Assembly (NCBI RefSeq): GCF_037893015.1
Contig: NC_133663.1
Coordinates: forward strand, 218,887,753 to 218,951,752
Direction: 5' to 3'
DNA length: 64,000 nucleotides
Source of the DNA: Macrotis lagotis
Lineage: Eukaryota > Chordata > Mammalia > Peramelemorphia > Peramelidae
Shown one piece after another: positions 11,755 through 24,259 of this stretch (positions are counted from its first letter, which is position 1; every line of letters starts with the position of its first letter). Made by a program: the position numbers and the translations under genes. The notes under the pieces were generated by a model that was given only the letters and a program-made list of their open reading frames with translations, was not told where the DNA came from and did not search any database.

Positions 11755-12218
11755 TTCTATGTACTATTCCATAACTGTTTCTTAATATAGGAGAATCTTT
11801 CATTTTGTGTGATATAATTGTTAGCACTCTAGCTTTTTAGATAATATATTATGAAATTAAAGCAGAAATAGTAAAGTGAAATATAAATGTATTAAATGTG
11901 TTCTGGCTGTCTCAAAGTCAAACTAGCTACATCTACTTTCTCAGTGTTCCAGGGAATAACCCTGAGGGGTGGGGGTTATCTCTTCTCTACTTCCATTGGC
12001 TTGATACCTGCTATGTTTCTCTCACTCTTAGGGGCTTGCAATCAGTTCCATTTTATTATTAAACATTAATGAACTTTTACAAAGGGATATTTACTTGGAA
12101 AATCAAACATTTCTTGTAATACATCCAGAGGCATACTCTCCCCGTACCATCCCAGATGAGTTTCTAACAGTAGTAGGCTCAATCAAAACAGTTCAGTTTC
12201 TATTAAAACATTGGTCCT

Positions 12219-12377
12219 GGGGTGGCTAGGTGGCATAGTGGATAAAGCACCAGCCTTGGAGTCAGGAGTACCTGGGTTCAAATCCGGTCTCAAATACTTA
12301 ATAATTACCTAGCTGTGTGGCCTTGGGCAAGCCACTTAACCCTGTCTGCCTTGCAAAAACCTAAAAAAAACCCAAAC
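12219..12377 (+). mobile_element. WSINE1-type SINE, full length, with TSD
   Basis: The young SINE begins GGGGTGGCTAGGTGGC and ends TTGCAAAAACCTAAAAAAAA. A 9-bp duplication, CATTGGTCC, flanks it at 12209-12217 and 12378-12386. Confidence 0.9.
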
Positions 12378-12776
12378 CATTGGTCCCATAAAATTCGAAT
12401 CCCAGACAAGACTGTTGAATGAATCCTCATTTCAATTTCCCTGAGATTCAGTTTCCCAGAAGCTCATTCCTAAATGTCTGTCCTTGCTCCTGGGAGCATC
12501 AAGTCAGTGATGGCTATAAAATTTCTGGATTCTGGAATTCTGAATGCTGAGGATTGCTCCACTTTTTTTGAATTCACATGGTCATAAAGAGTCTATTCCC
12601 TTCACCTAGAACAGAAAAGGATAAACATGGAGGTCAAAGATCAGGCTCATATGATGCAGCAGAGGGGCTTTTCTCTTACAACACAGTCTTCCACCAGATA
12701 TCATGAGCAAAGGAGTAAACAAGATCCCCCAAGAAAGACTGAGGCAATAGTGGAATTTGTTAATAATGAGAGGCCT

Positions 12777-12931
12777 AGGGGCCACTAGGTGGCGTAGTGG
12801 ATAAAGCATCAGCCTTGGAGTCTGGAGTATCTGGGTTCAAATCCGGTCTCAGACACTTAATAATTATCTAGCTGTGTGGCCTTGGGCAAGCCACTTAACC
12901 CCATTTGCCTTGCAAAAACCTAAAATAAAAT
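12777..12931 (+). mobile_element. WSINE1-type SINE, full length, with TSD
   Basis: This insertion is flanked by a 15-bp duplication, AATAATGAGAGGCCT / AATAATGACAGGCCT (12762-12776 and 12932-12946), with one mismatch. The body is close to the consensus and only about 400 bp from the previous SINE, in the same orientation. Confidence 0.9.
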
Positions 12932-12949
12932 AATAATGACAGGCCTTTC

Positions 12950-13305
12950 TGAATGCTTCCAAAGTTATCAAGGAAACCCTTTCACGCATGACTAGTTAAT
13001 AAAACCACTTATTTTAATAAAAACCAATTAAAAACCAGCAACTCCACATGTTATAGCATAGTCTATACAAGGTACTTCCCTTAAATGTCATCATGATTCT
13101 CCCAGAAATAAGCTCTTTCACATCCTCCATGTTGAGTGATTACATCACTCAAGAAGGGTCTTGATATATGAGCAAACAGCAGACCCTCATTTATTAGGGG
13201 AGGAAATGGATACTGCTCTAGCTCTCTGATTTCCATTTGGTCTAGTCTTTCTACAATTTCTTTTAACTTTGTCATTTTTAAAACTCAAAGGTAATGAAAG
13301 AGAAA
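12950..13305. other. EPHA6 intron, no gene seen
   Basis: Unique-looking AT-rich intron with no exon or recognised repeat. Confidence 0.4.
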
Positions 13306-13309
13306 TCTG

Positions 13310-13432
13310 AACTAGATTGTGTACTCTTTGAGTGCAAGGACCATATATAATTTTTTTGATCTCCTATAACATCTAACAAAATCTTGCACAGAGTAGGCAT
13401 TCAAGCCAGTGGAATAAGTGAATTGATTAATC
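13310..13432 (+). repeat. L2-type LINE 3' end
   Basis: The order TGTACTCTTTGAGTGCAAGG then CTTGCACAGAGTAGGCATTC matches the conserved 3' end of L2 elements. Confidence 0.6.
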
Positions 13433-13654
13433 TAATGTGCTCAATTGGAAACTCCTATTTTAAAATATAGCATTCCTAAAAGGAAAGTTTTTGTTTACTC
13501 TAAAATGAAGATTTTCTTAAAACATTTTTCTAATAGATTGTTACAGATCAAGATAGTTCTTAGATCTCTATCATATGAAAGTGTACACATATATTTATAT
13601 TATTTTCCTCAATGTGTCAATAACATACTTATTACCATGTATGTGTTTTTCTAG

Positions 13655-14190
13655 TAGTATGGACATGTTAAGTTTGAGATATTTGGGGACATTCAATTTA
13701 AATTGTCCAAGATGACAGGCTGGGGAGACAAAGACCAAGACAGAGACAGAGACAGAGAACCATTTGCATACAAAGGAGAATTAAACCCTTGGAAACTGAT
13801 GAAGTCTTCCAGTGAGAGAGTATAGAGAGACAAGAGAAGTCCCAGGACAAAGCCTTGGTGGGCACTCATAATTAGGGGGCAAGAATCAAATAATGAACAA
13901 GCACAGAAAATTGTGTACTGATAATCAAGAGAGAATAGTGTCATGAAAAACAAAAAGAAAAAAGAATCTGGAGAAAAAAGTGTGGTTACTAACATCAAAT
14001 ACTTCAGCAAGGTCAAGAAGGATAAGGATTAAGAAAAGTCATCATATTTAGCATTTAAGATATCATTTATAACTTTGAAGAGAGTGTTTTCAAATGACTG
14101 ATTAGATCAGAATACAGAGTGTAGAAAGTTGAGAAATAAATGAAAGGAGGGAAAAAGTGTAGATAGCTTTCTATACCAACTGTTTTCCAA
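13655..14190 (-). mobile_element. CR1/L3 LINE relic
   Basis: This is a second reverse-orientation L3 fragment. Minus-strand translation gives HQGFVLGLLLSLYTLSLEDF and PLYANGS, which are degenerate forms of the PQGSVLGPLLF and YADD boxes of CR1/L3 reverse transcriptases. The frame is broken. Confidence 0.65.
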
Positions 14191-14633
14191 AAAATATTTT
14201 AAACCTCTGAAAAATTATACCAATATGGGTCTTTTATGTAAACTTTTATTCATGCAAATTAATACACTCTAATAAATTCTTATTAATAACATCATATACA
14301 TACAATGTAATCTCATCCTCAGAGTTTTGCTGGTAAAGCACACTTGGTAGTTATTTTTCAATATCTTAGTATAGAAACAACCTTAATACTTAAAAAAATG
14401 AAGAAATGTAGAATATAAATTGGAGGGGATAGTAAGCTTTTGGGAACTTTTTAAATAATGAAGGAGGCTCAAGAGTATTTATAGAATTTAGGGGAAAAAT
14501 TAGTGGGTACGATGAGATTAAAGGTCAGAGAGGTCATTGCTTATGGAACAATGTCTGAGAAAAGATAGGAGAGGGATCATATGAAAATTTGACCTTGATG
14601 AAAAGAGTCATTTCTTCATTCAAGATTAATGTA

Positions 14634-14738
14634 AAACCCTAACAGCAACATGGGGGTGATGATCAACCTTAATGGGCTTGCTCATTTCATCAGTGCAACA
14701 AACAGGGACAATTTTAGGGTATCTGCAATGGAGGCTTA
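14634..14738 (+). repeat. L1 ORF2-end/3' UTR fragment
   Basis: About 105 bp (CCCTAACAGCAACATGGGGG onward, including TCATCAGTGCAACAAACAGG) match, in reverse complement, the ORF2 end and 3' UTR of the full-length L1 near 57055-57160. It is an isolated internal fragment with neither L1 end. Confidence 0.7.
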
Positions 14739-15184
14739 TAAAAGGTAAATGTAAAGATGAGAGAATGGAAGATGATATCAATAAATGTTCAACATATGAT
14801 TGTTGGTTAGCTGAGAAATTTAAAATGGTATTCTTAGAAGAGTTATCATCAAAAGGAGAAAAATAAATATTAATTTGGAAAAGGAATAATAGTAAAGGGA
14901 TGAGTACAAAACAACATGGAGAATTTTGCAACAAGCTTATGACTAATTAAATTCTTCCTGGGAAGAACAAACTTAACTAAATTTATAAATGTAGTTTGAT
15001 ATGATGAGAATACATGTTTGTGAAATATTAATTTTTCAGGGTATATTAAGTTATACAATGGAAAGTATGTTGGCAGTCAAAGCAAGCATGCACAAAAAAT
15101 TAAAAAGCATAAATTAATGTTTGACCCAAGAAAATTAGGGTTATTTGAGGGAGGGAAATGACTAAATATGAGGTTTAGAAAGAT

Positions 15185-15365
15185 TTTTAATAGTCATGAA
15201 AGTTAACATTTATAAAGCACTTATATAGCACAATATTCTTTGATCTCACAAAAATTCTTTGAATTAGGCAAGTATTATCCCCACTTAAGAGGTGGGGAAA
15301 TTATATATCTGACCTTGCACAGATAACAAATGGCAGTGTCCCTACTCAAGCCTAGAACCTATGGC
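15185..15365 (-). repeat. MIR/CORE-SINE
   Basis: This is a diverged reverse-complement CORE-SINE (ATTTATAAAGCACTTATATAG, TTGAATTAGGCAAGTATTATC) that ends just before the EPHA6 penultimate exon. Confidence 0.55.
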
Positions 15366-15498
15366 CTTCATTTAAAAATTCAAAGTTATTTTAAAGAAAA
15401 AGATGTAGTGGAATAAATTCAGTGGTACAAAACAAAATTTGCTTCACCTGACTCAAATAATTTGCTTATTTGCTTGTTTGTTTGTTTGTCATTAACAG

Positions 15499-15648
15499 AA
15501 TGCCAGATTCACCCGGTGAAATCCCAGAATATCCTTTGTTTGTTTCAGTTAGTGATTGGCTGGATTCAATTAAAATGGGCCAATATAAAAATAACTTTAT
15601 GGCATCAGGGTTTACAACTTTGGATTTGATTTCAAGAATGAGCATTGA
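15499..15648 (+). CDS. EPHA6: EPHA6 penultimate coding exon (SAM domain, first part)
   Basis: This exon encodes the linker after the kinase domain and the first two thirds of the SAM domain of ephrin receptor A6, a membrane receptor tyrosine kinase that binds GPI-linked ephrin-A ligands and acts in neural wiring. The acceptor is ATTAACAG after a T/TTTG-rich stretch and the donor is GA|GTAAGT. The exon is 150 nt, entered with one base completing a codon and left after two bases of the next. The peptide includes VSDWLDSIKMGQYKNNF and ISRMSIE, the conserved helices of Eph SAM domains. EPHA6 is chosen over its paralogues because the next exon carries an EPHA6-type tail as I recall it, and because ARL6 follows downstream. 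The kinase exons lie outside the window. Confidence 0.92.
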
Positions 15649-15649
15649 G

Positions 15650-16660
15650 TAAGTGATACTTTTTTGGCGATCATATTTATTTGCATTGCTGTAGATCTAT
15701 ACAGTTGCATGCATGTTATAACTAGGTTCATCATGGCTATAATCGCCATTCCAAAGTCTAAGAGAACATCTGTAAGTCTCTCTCTCTTCCTCTGGCAACC
15801 CTCTTAGTAGAAATTAGGTATTACATAATATTTTGAAAAGTAGGAGATTGCATTGAAGTCTCAGTGTTTGAACAAGCATAAAGCTCTCCAAGGCTTCAAT
15901 GCTTTCCTGAATGGTAATTATTCATAATGATTTCATTTAATTATTTAATCTAATTGCCATAATAGTTGCTTCCTGAAAAAAACATTAAGGTTATTCAAAC
16001 CTTGCAGAAATTATAGAAGTATAGTCATTTTGATCAAGTATCAGTCATATAAAATAACCAATTCTTATTTATCAACATCTTATTGTATAGGTGTGAATAT
16101 ATATACATATATGGATTATACACAGACATACATACACACAAAGCATACTCCCATCAAGTGAGAGTTCTTCTTTTATTATTTTTCATTGTCTCTACTTTGA
16201 TTCTTTGCCCTTTTTAAGTATAAACAACTATCTCAATGTATATTTAGTCCAGTATCCTAACAGGTTCAAGTAAATATGAAGAACAAAATAATGCAGTATC
16301 CTGCAGAGAATGTGCTGTGTTTGTGTTTCTGCCAGGACCAGTTAATGCCTACCTCTGCATGAAGTGCAAATTGATCTCCATCCTAGAAGAGAAAGTAAAA
16401 TGATTATAAGAAAGCATTTATACTCTCAAAGGAAATTAGTCAAGGAGTAGTAAGTTAGGGAGAATGAAGTATTTCTTGAATGAATGAAATAAGGACTTCA
16501 AGGATGTTATAAACAAGGAAAAGGGTATTAAGAGGCAAAAAGAATTCTCATCTATATTAGGAGTAACAGAGGAAGAAAGGAAGGAGAAAGACTATTGAAT
16601 ATTTGGAATGATTTAACGAATATGAAAATTCATTTGAAGAGATCAGAGCTAGATAATATC
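15650..16660. other. Last EPHA6 intron, 5' part
   Basis: AT-rich intron between the two SAM exons. No repeat or exon recognised. Confidence 0.5.
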
Positions 16661-16678
16661 TTGAAGAAATGGGATTTT

Positions 16679-16844
16679 AGGGGCAGCTAAGTGGTGTAGT
16701 AGTAGATAAAGCACTGGCCCTAGAGTCAGGTAGGGCCTGAGTTCACATGTGACCTCAGATGCTTAATAATTGCCTAGCTTGTGTGAACTTGGGCAAGTCA
16801 CTCTTAACCCCAATGCCTTAAAATAAAATTTTTTTTTTAAAAAA
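16679..16844 (+). mobile_element. WSINE1-type SINE
   Basis: This older copy has small insertions in its head (GTGTAGTAGTAGATAAAGC). The flanks GAAATGGGATTTT (16666-16678) and GAAATAGTATTTT (16845-16857) are a plausible 13-bp duplication with two mismatches. Confidence 0.75.
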
Positions 16845-16928
16845 GAAATAGTATTTTGTACTCAAAGAATGATGTAGACCTTCAACTAATATCAAATGAT
16901 CTATCATCCAGTGAGGGGCAGCAATAAT

Positions 16929-16955
16929 CACACACACACACACACACACACACAC
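16929..16955. repeat. (CA)n microsatellite
   Basis: An uninterrupted CA run. Confidence 0.95.
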
Positions 16956-16959
16956 TACT

Positions 16960-18180
16960 TGTGGCAATCAGGAATTTCTTCCTGAGGTGTATGTGAGACA
17001 TTCATCTGTGGACAACAGAGACATCTGCTTTCTTTCTGGAACATGAATCCAAAATGTAATGAAGAGTTTTCCAAGTTTTATCAATGTGTTGAGCACTACC
17101 TACTTTTTGGTGATTCATGTGGGTTCCAATTATGCCACATCAAGAAATCACAGCTAAGGTTTAGGAATTTCTGGGCAAAAAACTAAAGCTTTTAAGAAGA
17201 ATACAAGTAGAGTTTTTAATCACTGCTTTTGGTTAGAAATTAGCACTTTAGAAGACAAAGACAGAATTGGACATTGAACAACTGGTTAAGAAGAAGGTGT
17301 ATGAGAAAGGAAATTTGTACTTCTGAACCACAACTTAAATATAAAAATTCTGAACTCTAAATCAGAAATGAAGTGTACCAATAATAGCCAATTAAAAATA
17401 ATTAATTTCTTAAGAGGGTTTTCTTTTTCTTTTCTTCTTGAAGGATGAGAAGAGAAAAATAATACTTATTTGAAAACAATAATTTTAAAACATGTTTTCT
17501 TGGGGTCTTAAGAATATAATCAAGAGATCTTTTGACAAAAAAATATAAGAGGACAATTGGGGAGATGTAACTGACTAAAAGGAAATTGTGGATTAAGAAA
17601 ATGCGACATTATTTAGATTTTAAAAAGCATATGATAAAAATCTCTAATGCCATCTTTGTAGGCAAAATGTACAAGGTCCAGATGATAATATTATTAAGTG
17701 GATTTGGAATTGGTTGAATGACTGGTCCCAAAAAGCAGTTCATTAATGGGTCAATGTTGCATGAGGAGAAAGATTGCTTCACCACTTTGGGTCTGGGGGA
17801 TCTTGAAAAAGGATTCAAGGGAATAACTAAAAATTCATATAAATTAAACAATTCAAAGACTGCATGGAGAAATTACCAATATGAATTGATTCTTTGTGTA
17901 TTATACTCTATAAGCTTCTAGGTTTGTTAATTTTCATACCCTAATGTGACATAATAGATTTGCATAATTACCTTAACTATACTTCTTGAAATATCTGAAA
18001 TTCATTTCTAAAAAAGTACTTTTATAATATGTAAGTACCTGAACTTAAATATTCTTAGATGTGTTTTTGCCCCTGAGATTTCTTCATTTGTTTGTTGGCT
18101 TTTATTATTAGAGTTTCCATTTTGTTTCCAACAAATATTGTCTTTGATTAGCAAATGAGATAAACTTCATGTGCACCTAA
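16960..18180. other. Last EPHA6 intron, 3' part
   Basis: No exon or recognised repeat was found. A polypyrimidine tract begins near 18194 ahead of the terminal exon. Confidence 0.5.
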
Positions 18181-18217
18181 GGTCACAAGGTCTAATTTTT
18201 TTTTCTTTTTCTCACAG

Positions 18218-18332
18218 TGATATTAGAAGAATTGGGGTCATACTCATTGGACACCAGAGACGAATAGTGAGCAGTATACAGACTTTACGTTTACACATGA
18301 TGCACATACAGGAGAAGGGATTTCATGTATGA
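18218..18332 (+). CDS. EPHA6: EPHA6 terminal coding exon (SAM end and C-terminal tail)
   Basis: The exon completes the SAM domain and the C-terminus of EPHA6. The acceptor is TTTTTCTCACAG. Its first base completes the Asp codon begun in the previous exon, then it reads DIRRIGVILIGHQRRIVSS and ends IQEKGFHV before TGA at 18330-18332. The phase joins the upstream exon exactly, giving a continuous SMSIE-DDIRRIG-type SAM sequence. In Eph receptors the last residues can bind PDZ domains; here the end is F-H-V. The tail MMHIQEKGFHV is what I recall for EPHA6 and differs from EPHA3, A4, A5 and A7. No frame damage is seen, so the gene looks intact over this part. Confidence 0.93.
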
Positions 18333-18900
18333 AAGTACTATAGAAACAACTGTGTTTTGTGCCTCAGCATTTCTAAAATGGAAGATTCCTCTCTCTTTTC
18401 TCCCTTCTGATTCCCCCACTTCACAAACTACAGTCTTCTGTTCAGACTATGAACACATTTTATGTTTATGCTTCTAACTTGAATTTCTAATCACACTGCT
18501 TAGTTCTTCCTTCAATTACTTGCCAATACACTGACGTACTACAGACTGTTGCTACATACTGGTAAATAACTCAGCATGGATATGTAACTTTATATAATTG
18601 TATTTGGGAAATGGTCATAGGAAGGAATAGCCCATTTGCCCAGGTGTGGCTTCCTTATTTATGTACTTAAGAGTTCAGTGGTAGATCAAAAAAAAAAGTA
18701 ATTGACTTCTTTTCATGTTTTGTGATCATGTAGTTTCCTATTTGACATATTTATTTTATAGGTAACTAACTTTAACTGTATGGTCATACCTTATTTTATA
18801 ATATTTTAATTGCTGGTAACCTGTACATGATCATGCTAAAATTCTTTGCATAAGTGACCAATAAGTTCATGTAGTAACTTCTCATTATTTATAGCTATTT

Positions 18901-18927
18901 GGGGGGGGGGGGGAGGGAAAAGGGGAA
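18901..18927 (+). repeat. Poly-G run with G4-like composition
   Basis: Thirteen G are followed by AGGGAAAAGGGG on the sense strand of the predicted EPHA6 3' UTR, so the transcript could form a G-quadruplex. Confidence 0.7.
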
Positions 18928-19116
18928 AAAATGTGCTTCTAAATCCTCTGAGGCCCTGAGTTTAGATTTCTTTTTTTAATCAATATCCAAACTGCTATAT
19001 CATTTACTTCTTTTTGTTGGTCATTTTCCTTTGATTTTTTTATTAAGTACATTATGTAAATCATCCCTAGAAAAGCTATGAGCATATAACACTAATAGCT
19101 TCCATGTAGATTGAGA

Positions 19117-19139
19117 CAGAGAGAGAGAGAGAGAGAGAA
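19117..19139. repeat. (GA)n microsatellite
   Basis: A short GA run. Confidence 0.9.
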
Positions 19140-19445
19140 GCATAGGGGAACAAATAATTATTGCCTTGGGTTTATCTTTAGAAGTTTGTTTGGAAAAAAA
19201 ATTATCAGAGAAGGAAAGGAAGTAATGATTCTTAGTTTAAATACCTTGAATGAGACATTCTTAAAACTTAGAATTATTTTACATTAATATTGAAGTCCTT
19301 GAAAACAGACAAGGATAACAAGTCAATTGTCTGTTATTTATCAACATGGCAAGATTTCAAGTTTTTATCATTTATTCAAAAAAAGCTGACATCATCATGG
19401 TCAGTAAATTTTCAAAATTTTACTGACACAAGTATACTATATGTA

Positions 19446-19451
19446 AATAAA
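19446..19451 (+). terminator. EPHA6: Candidate EPHA6 polyadenylation signal AATAAA
   Basis: This is the first AATAAA after the EPHA6 stop, embedded in TGTAAATAAAA, with TG/T-rich sequence just downstream (CTGTGTATTTTGGG). Further AATAAA hexamers lie at 19733 and 19757, so alternative ends are possible. Confidence 0.5.
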
Positions 19452-19799
19452 ATGTCAATCTGTGTATTTTGGGAGGGATAGTAATGAGGAGACTGTAACT
19501 AGAATGTACTATCCTTGTCTTATTTTGATTACTTTTGAACAGGCACAAAAAAACTTATACAATACACTTCTCAGTGACTTAATGCTCCACCATTTTACCA
19601 AGATAATTCTATTCATTAGACTAATTCAAGTCCCCAAATAGTATTTCCTATAAAACTAGAAAAGTAACTATTGTAACTAAATTGAAGAAAGTAGACTACA
19701 CCAAAAAGCTAAATATCCTTACAGGATAGAGAAATAAAATGAGGAGGCACCCCTGGAATAAAAACTAGAATTTTAAAGATGATGATTTAGCAAATCAAT

Positions 19800-20140
19800 T
19801 TTATTTTACCTCAGGGAGGACAGTACCCTCATCGCACTCCTACATTTCTCCCTAAACTGAAATTTCTAGGGAAAATATTCTCATTGGAAAGAGTCCCTAG
19901 TTTCTTTGATAAAGTCATATACATTCTTTTTCATTGTAAGACTTTGTTTGATTACATTATTAGGCTAGATTCCTCAAATGAACTTTCTTTTATTGATTTA
20001 TCTCCTGTTTTGCCTACCACAGCTCAATTTCTCTTCCTTTAACAAGGCAATACAGCTAGAAAAAAGATGATCTTTTCAAGTAGTCATTAAAATAATCTTA
20101 AAACAAAAGCTAAACCAGGGTCAGGGTGATCAATCAGTTG
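19800..20140. other. Intergenic, nothing recognised
   Basis: No gene or repeat recognised downstream of EPHA6. Confidence 0.4.
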
Positions 20141-20143
20141 GGG

Positions 20144-20245
<102 letters not shown>

Positions 20246-20249
20246 TATG

Positions 20250-23200
20250 AAATAGCTCAGCATCAGTCTAAAATTTAGGTGTGTATTCTTACTGTCACTT
20301 GCATGTTCATGCATTTCTTGTAGACCAGATGCAGGCTGCTTGATGCATTTACACAAACCTGAATACATTTAGAGGTAACATAATTTCCATATTTACCTTC
20401 CTTTAAATATATTCCTTTAAATATATAAATGTATATTCAGTAAAAACTGAGGTAATAATAATATAAACAAATTTATTAATCAAATATATTTATTTTTATA
20501 AAACAAAAAGAGAAAAAAGTTGTCTGAAAGTGAAAACTGAAATGATTGTGATCTTCATTAAGACAATCCTTGTCCAGCAAATTCTGTGAACTCCAGGTCA
20601 AATAAATTTCTGTAAATTGGTTTAAAAAATTCTATAGGCAGAGAATGTAGTGATTGTAGGTTTAAGGGTCTCTATGGAATACCCTTTTATTTAAAACTTA
20701 GATAAACTTAGATCTTGTTAACTTTAACTCTTTTTTATTATTATTAATTAGCCTAAAGAAAAACTTGATAATTTCTACACCTCCCTAGCCCAGCTTTAGA
20801 ATGAAACAGCAATTTTTTCCTAGATCTATACATCTTTATAATTTTAATTATAAATTTTGGAGAACTGGATGGAGTCCAGGGTAGCTCTACAAAACTAACC
20901 AGAAGCATTAGCAACCAGAAATATGGACCACAATTGTCCAGCATTTCTCCTAAGGATGCTTATCATTTATATTTGACCCTAGAAGTCATATGGATAGTCA
21001 TGCTGCCAGGGAAATTTGATTCACAGAAATCAAAACTATTTAACATGCACAGAAAAGAAATTGTCAATAGAAAGAAAATGAATAGCCTAACACAAACAAG
21101 TAAGCCTTGGGGAAGAAACATACATAATTGAAATATGGATATACATTTAAGCTCTTCTTTAAAATGAATAATTCACATTATTGAATCTGTGCATTGAAAC
21201 ACACTACATAAAACAACTTTCATTCTGCTTTATGAATATTCACTATCCTACATAGTCCATATTTAGTAGAAAATATAAAAACAATGAAAAGTTTGGAAAT
21301 GAGATAAACTAAGTAAATAAGAAAGATAATAATATGTTCAAATTATAATCAGTATTTAGCAAAATTGCTGACTTGGTAGAAAAGAGCACTTGGATATTTA
21401 TTGCATTCTGTTACAGTTGCTATAAGGATATATGTAAGTCAAGGACACATGGTCAAATAGAATAGATTTGTTCTTTTTTTAATGCATTACCCTTTAAAAT
21501 TCATTAGCATTTAGCTTCACCTAGGATATTAGCTCTAGATTGCCATTAATTGAAAATAAAGTAAATCGAAAAGATAGTTCAAAATAAATTGGAATCATTT
21601 TCCAGAGTTTTCACTAAAGAAATTCATTATGACTTTCTAATGAATGGTCTAATCCAAACATGAAGAAAATCAAAACATGAAGTTGTTAGGTTATTGATCA
21701 TAAGCAATTCTTCCTTGATATCAGAGGGGACAGAAGTAAATACACTTTCTTTTTCCTGTTCTACTTCTTTTCCCCTAACTGTAATACCTGCTCAGTAGAA
21801 GACACTAGAGATACAGGAACGCATTATGAAAAAAAATAGATTTGTTCTTTGACCTGTCACCCAATTTTTATCTTTGCTAATACTAAAAACTGTGATTCCT
21901 TAAATTGATAGGGGAATTAGGGATTGCCAAAATATGACTTTTTTTTGACTTTGTGATCAACTTTTTCAATGATTCAATCACAATTCAATCTCTGGTATTT
22001 GGTAAAGGTAACAATTAAATGAAAAAAATGTTCTGCCTATGAGCATTATGGAGTATGGAGTTCTTATGCTAAGTCATCATTTTCTTAAGGGGGTAGCCTT
22101 CTCTTTCTCAATAGGTAACAAATGTGGCAATTCTATGGACTCAAATTCTCATAGAATCAACTTCTAAACTTCAGTCCTAGAGTTCTGTAAGCCATCTTTC
22201 CCTATCACTTAAGGAAACTCAGGGAGAGATAACAATCTATAGTTAAAAAATTCTTAAATGATTTCTCAAAAGTTCCCCTTCCCTTGACGATCCATAGGCC
22301 TTGGTCAAGGACATTCATTTCTTCCTTATCTCTTCTCCAACCCAATCTTAATGATACTGGTAAAAATAATAATGAGTATCGACCTGCTGGGTCAGCATGG
22401 AACAACTTCATTTCTTATTTCTCATTTAACACAGGAGAGCTATGACTACTCATCTCCATAACTAATATGAAGATAGTTGAAACAAAGGAAAGTTTTACTG
22501 CTGTAGATGAATAAAATATCCTCATTTTTTTTTGTTTTTTATAAATATGCTAAGTATCATAGTGGGTTGAAGTTTTTTAAGATAATGAAAATTATTTTAT
22601 TTTGAAAATGGGTAACAGAATCAAAGTGATTTTCAATAAATCTCCATCAATCTAACATTATCTTGGGTGTCACTACAATGACAAAGAAGGATCACTTGGA
22701 CTTAATGTGAAAGCCTTTTGTTCCTTTACTTTTGTTCTAAAACATAATCAAAAATGTTCTACTTAAAACCAAATAAAGATTATTGAGGCTTAAGATAGGA
22801 GAACATATTTATAAGTAAACAAAACAAGAACAAAGAACTTCCTCTACCCTAGGCTCATAAGGATGACAAAATATCAATAAATGTTTGGTGGGTTTGTACC
22901 ATTGCACCACATTTTAAGTTTTTCTACAGAAACTAAGCTTGAATATAACTAAAATAGAAATTTCTTCTCAATTATCCAAATAATTCAACTCCAAATAAGA
23001 ATCCCTAAACCCAGTAGAGAATCAATTAAGCTTTTAATTTTTTTAGTTGTATAGAGCTGATCTAAGAGGTTAAACAGTAACATACTATTGCATTCATCTT
23101 CCAAAGTGACAGACACTGAAGATAAAAAGACCAACAGCTGAGCTGTATAAATGGAAAAGGGAGAAGTAGATTTTGCCTTTATTCTATCTTTATTCTAGGA

Positions 23201-23780
23201 TTTATGTAGAAAAATATCACTACAAATTATGCTACTCTTATCAAAAGATGTCTTCTATGCTAGACTCTGATGGGAAGTTGGCTAGTTTATCTCCATTCTT
23301 TGTAATTGTTAAGCAGTTTCTTTTGGAATTCTATTTTATGGACATTTTCTTGATAGGGATATTAAGTCAAATAACTGATCAGGGTCTGTGTGGATTAAAA
23401 ATTCATTTTATGAATTCACTTTACCCAAAAGGATAGATAGATATTTTCATCCTAAAGGTATTGACATTAACATAAGGAAAAGTTACTACCTTAAGAAATT
23501 CTGCCTTTAAAATATTTAAGTTCTATTAATTTACAGAATGAGGCTAAAACATTGAATAGGGAAAACCTGACTAAAGATATTTGTGTTTGTAGGTATTAAG
23601 AACTTTGAAAATATATTCTCTTATTTTAACAAATTAAACCTAAATCTACATAAAAAGTAGTATTGATTTGAATAGTTCTATAAAATACATTTTATAGTTA
23701 TATCTCTTCTTCACAATGACAGCGTGATTTGTTTCTACTATACATAAACCTAGGATCATGCCACTTCACCTATTTGTTAT
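20250..23780. other. Intergenic AT-rich stretch, no gene seen
   Basis: This 3.5-kb stretch has no convincing exon, RNA gene or clear repeat. It is uniformly AT-rich and looks single-copy. Confidence 0.45.
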
Positions 23781-23782
23781 TA

Positions 23783-23990
23783 GAGTGGTAGTGTAGTATA
23801 GTGTATAGAGAGCTGGCCATGCAATAAAGAATATCTTGGTTTTAAGTCCTGACTCTTAGACATACTAGTTTATGAGACTATAAATTACTCAATATGGAGA
23901 ACGCTATTGCTATACATTTCAGATGAGTAGTTCACCTTCATTGGTAGAGTCCCTATATTTAAAGATCCCCATACTGATGACCAAATACAC
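23783..23990 (+). repeat. Marsupial CORE-type SINE (tRNA head)
   Basis: The landmarks GTATAGAGAGCTGGCCATGC, CAATAAAGAATATCTTGGTTT, and later TTCATTGGTAGAGTCCCTAT match a tRNA-headed marsupial SINE whose 3' part contains a GGTAGAGGGAGTTTCC-like segment. Confidence 0.6.
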
Positions 23991-24109
23991 ACACTCACAC
24001 ACACCCTCACCCCATCCCCCCCAAATTCCATGATGCCATTGAAATTAGAAATATTTAATCATGAATCTAAGTTTTTTTTTGACTGCAGATACTAGTTCCA
24101 AATCATTTC

Positions 24110-24240
24110 ATAGGATTTTAGAGCTGGAAGTTATAGAAGAAATCATTTAGTCATTTATCCTGTTATCCCACAGATAAGGAAAATAAGATCTTGAGAAGAG
24201 AGCTGATTTGCCTATATTCACACACTTTAACTTTTCCATT
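24110..24240 (-). repeat. MAR1/CORE-type SINE relic
   Basis: TTAGAGCTGGAAGTTATAGA followed by CAGATAAGGAAAATAAGATC is a diverged reverse-complement copy. Confidence 0.5.
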
Positions 24241-24259
24241 CTAAAATTGGAAGGAACCT

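Larger units (their letters stand above)
18333..19470 (+). other. EPHA6: EPHA6 3' UTR (estimated extent)
   Basis: Non-coding sequence follows the stop. It includes a G13 run at 18901-18913 and a GA microsatellite at 19117-19139. The end is placed just after the first AATAAA at 19446-19451; the true cleavage site is not known and could lie further on. Confidence 0.5.

Noticed and set aside
12230-12300. tRNA-like sequence with A and B box-like motifs
   Set aside because: It is the tRNA-derived head of a SINE; the same sequence occurs many times with A-rich tails and TSDs.
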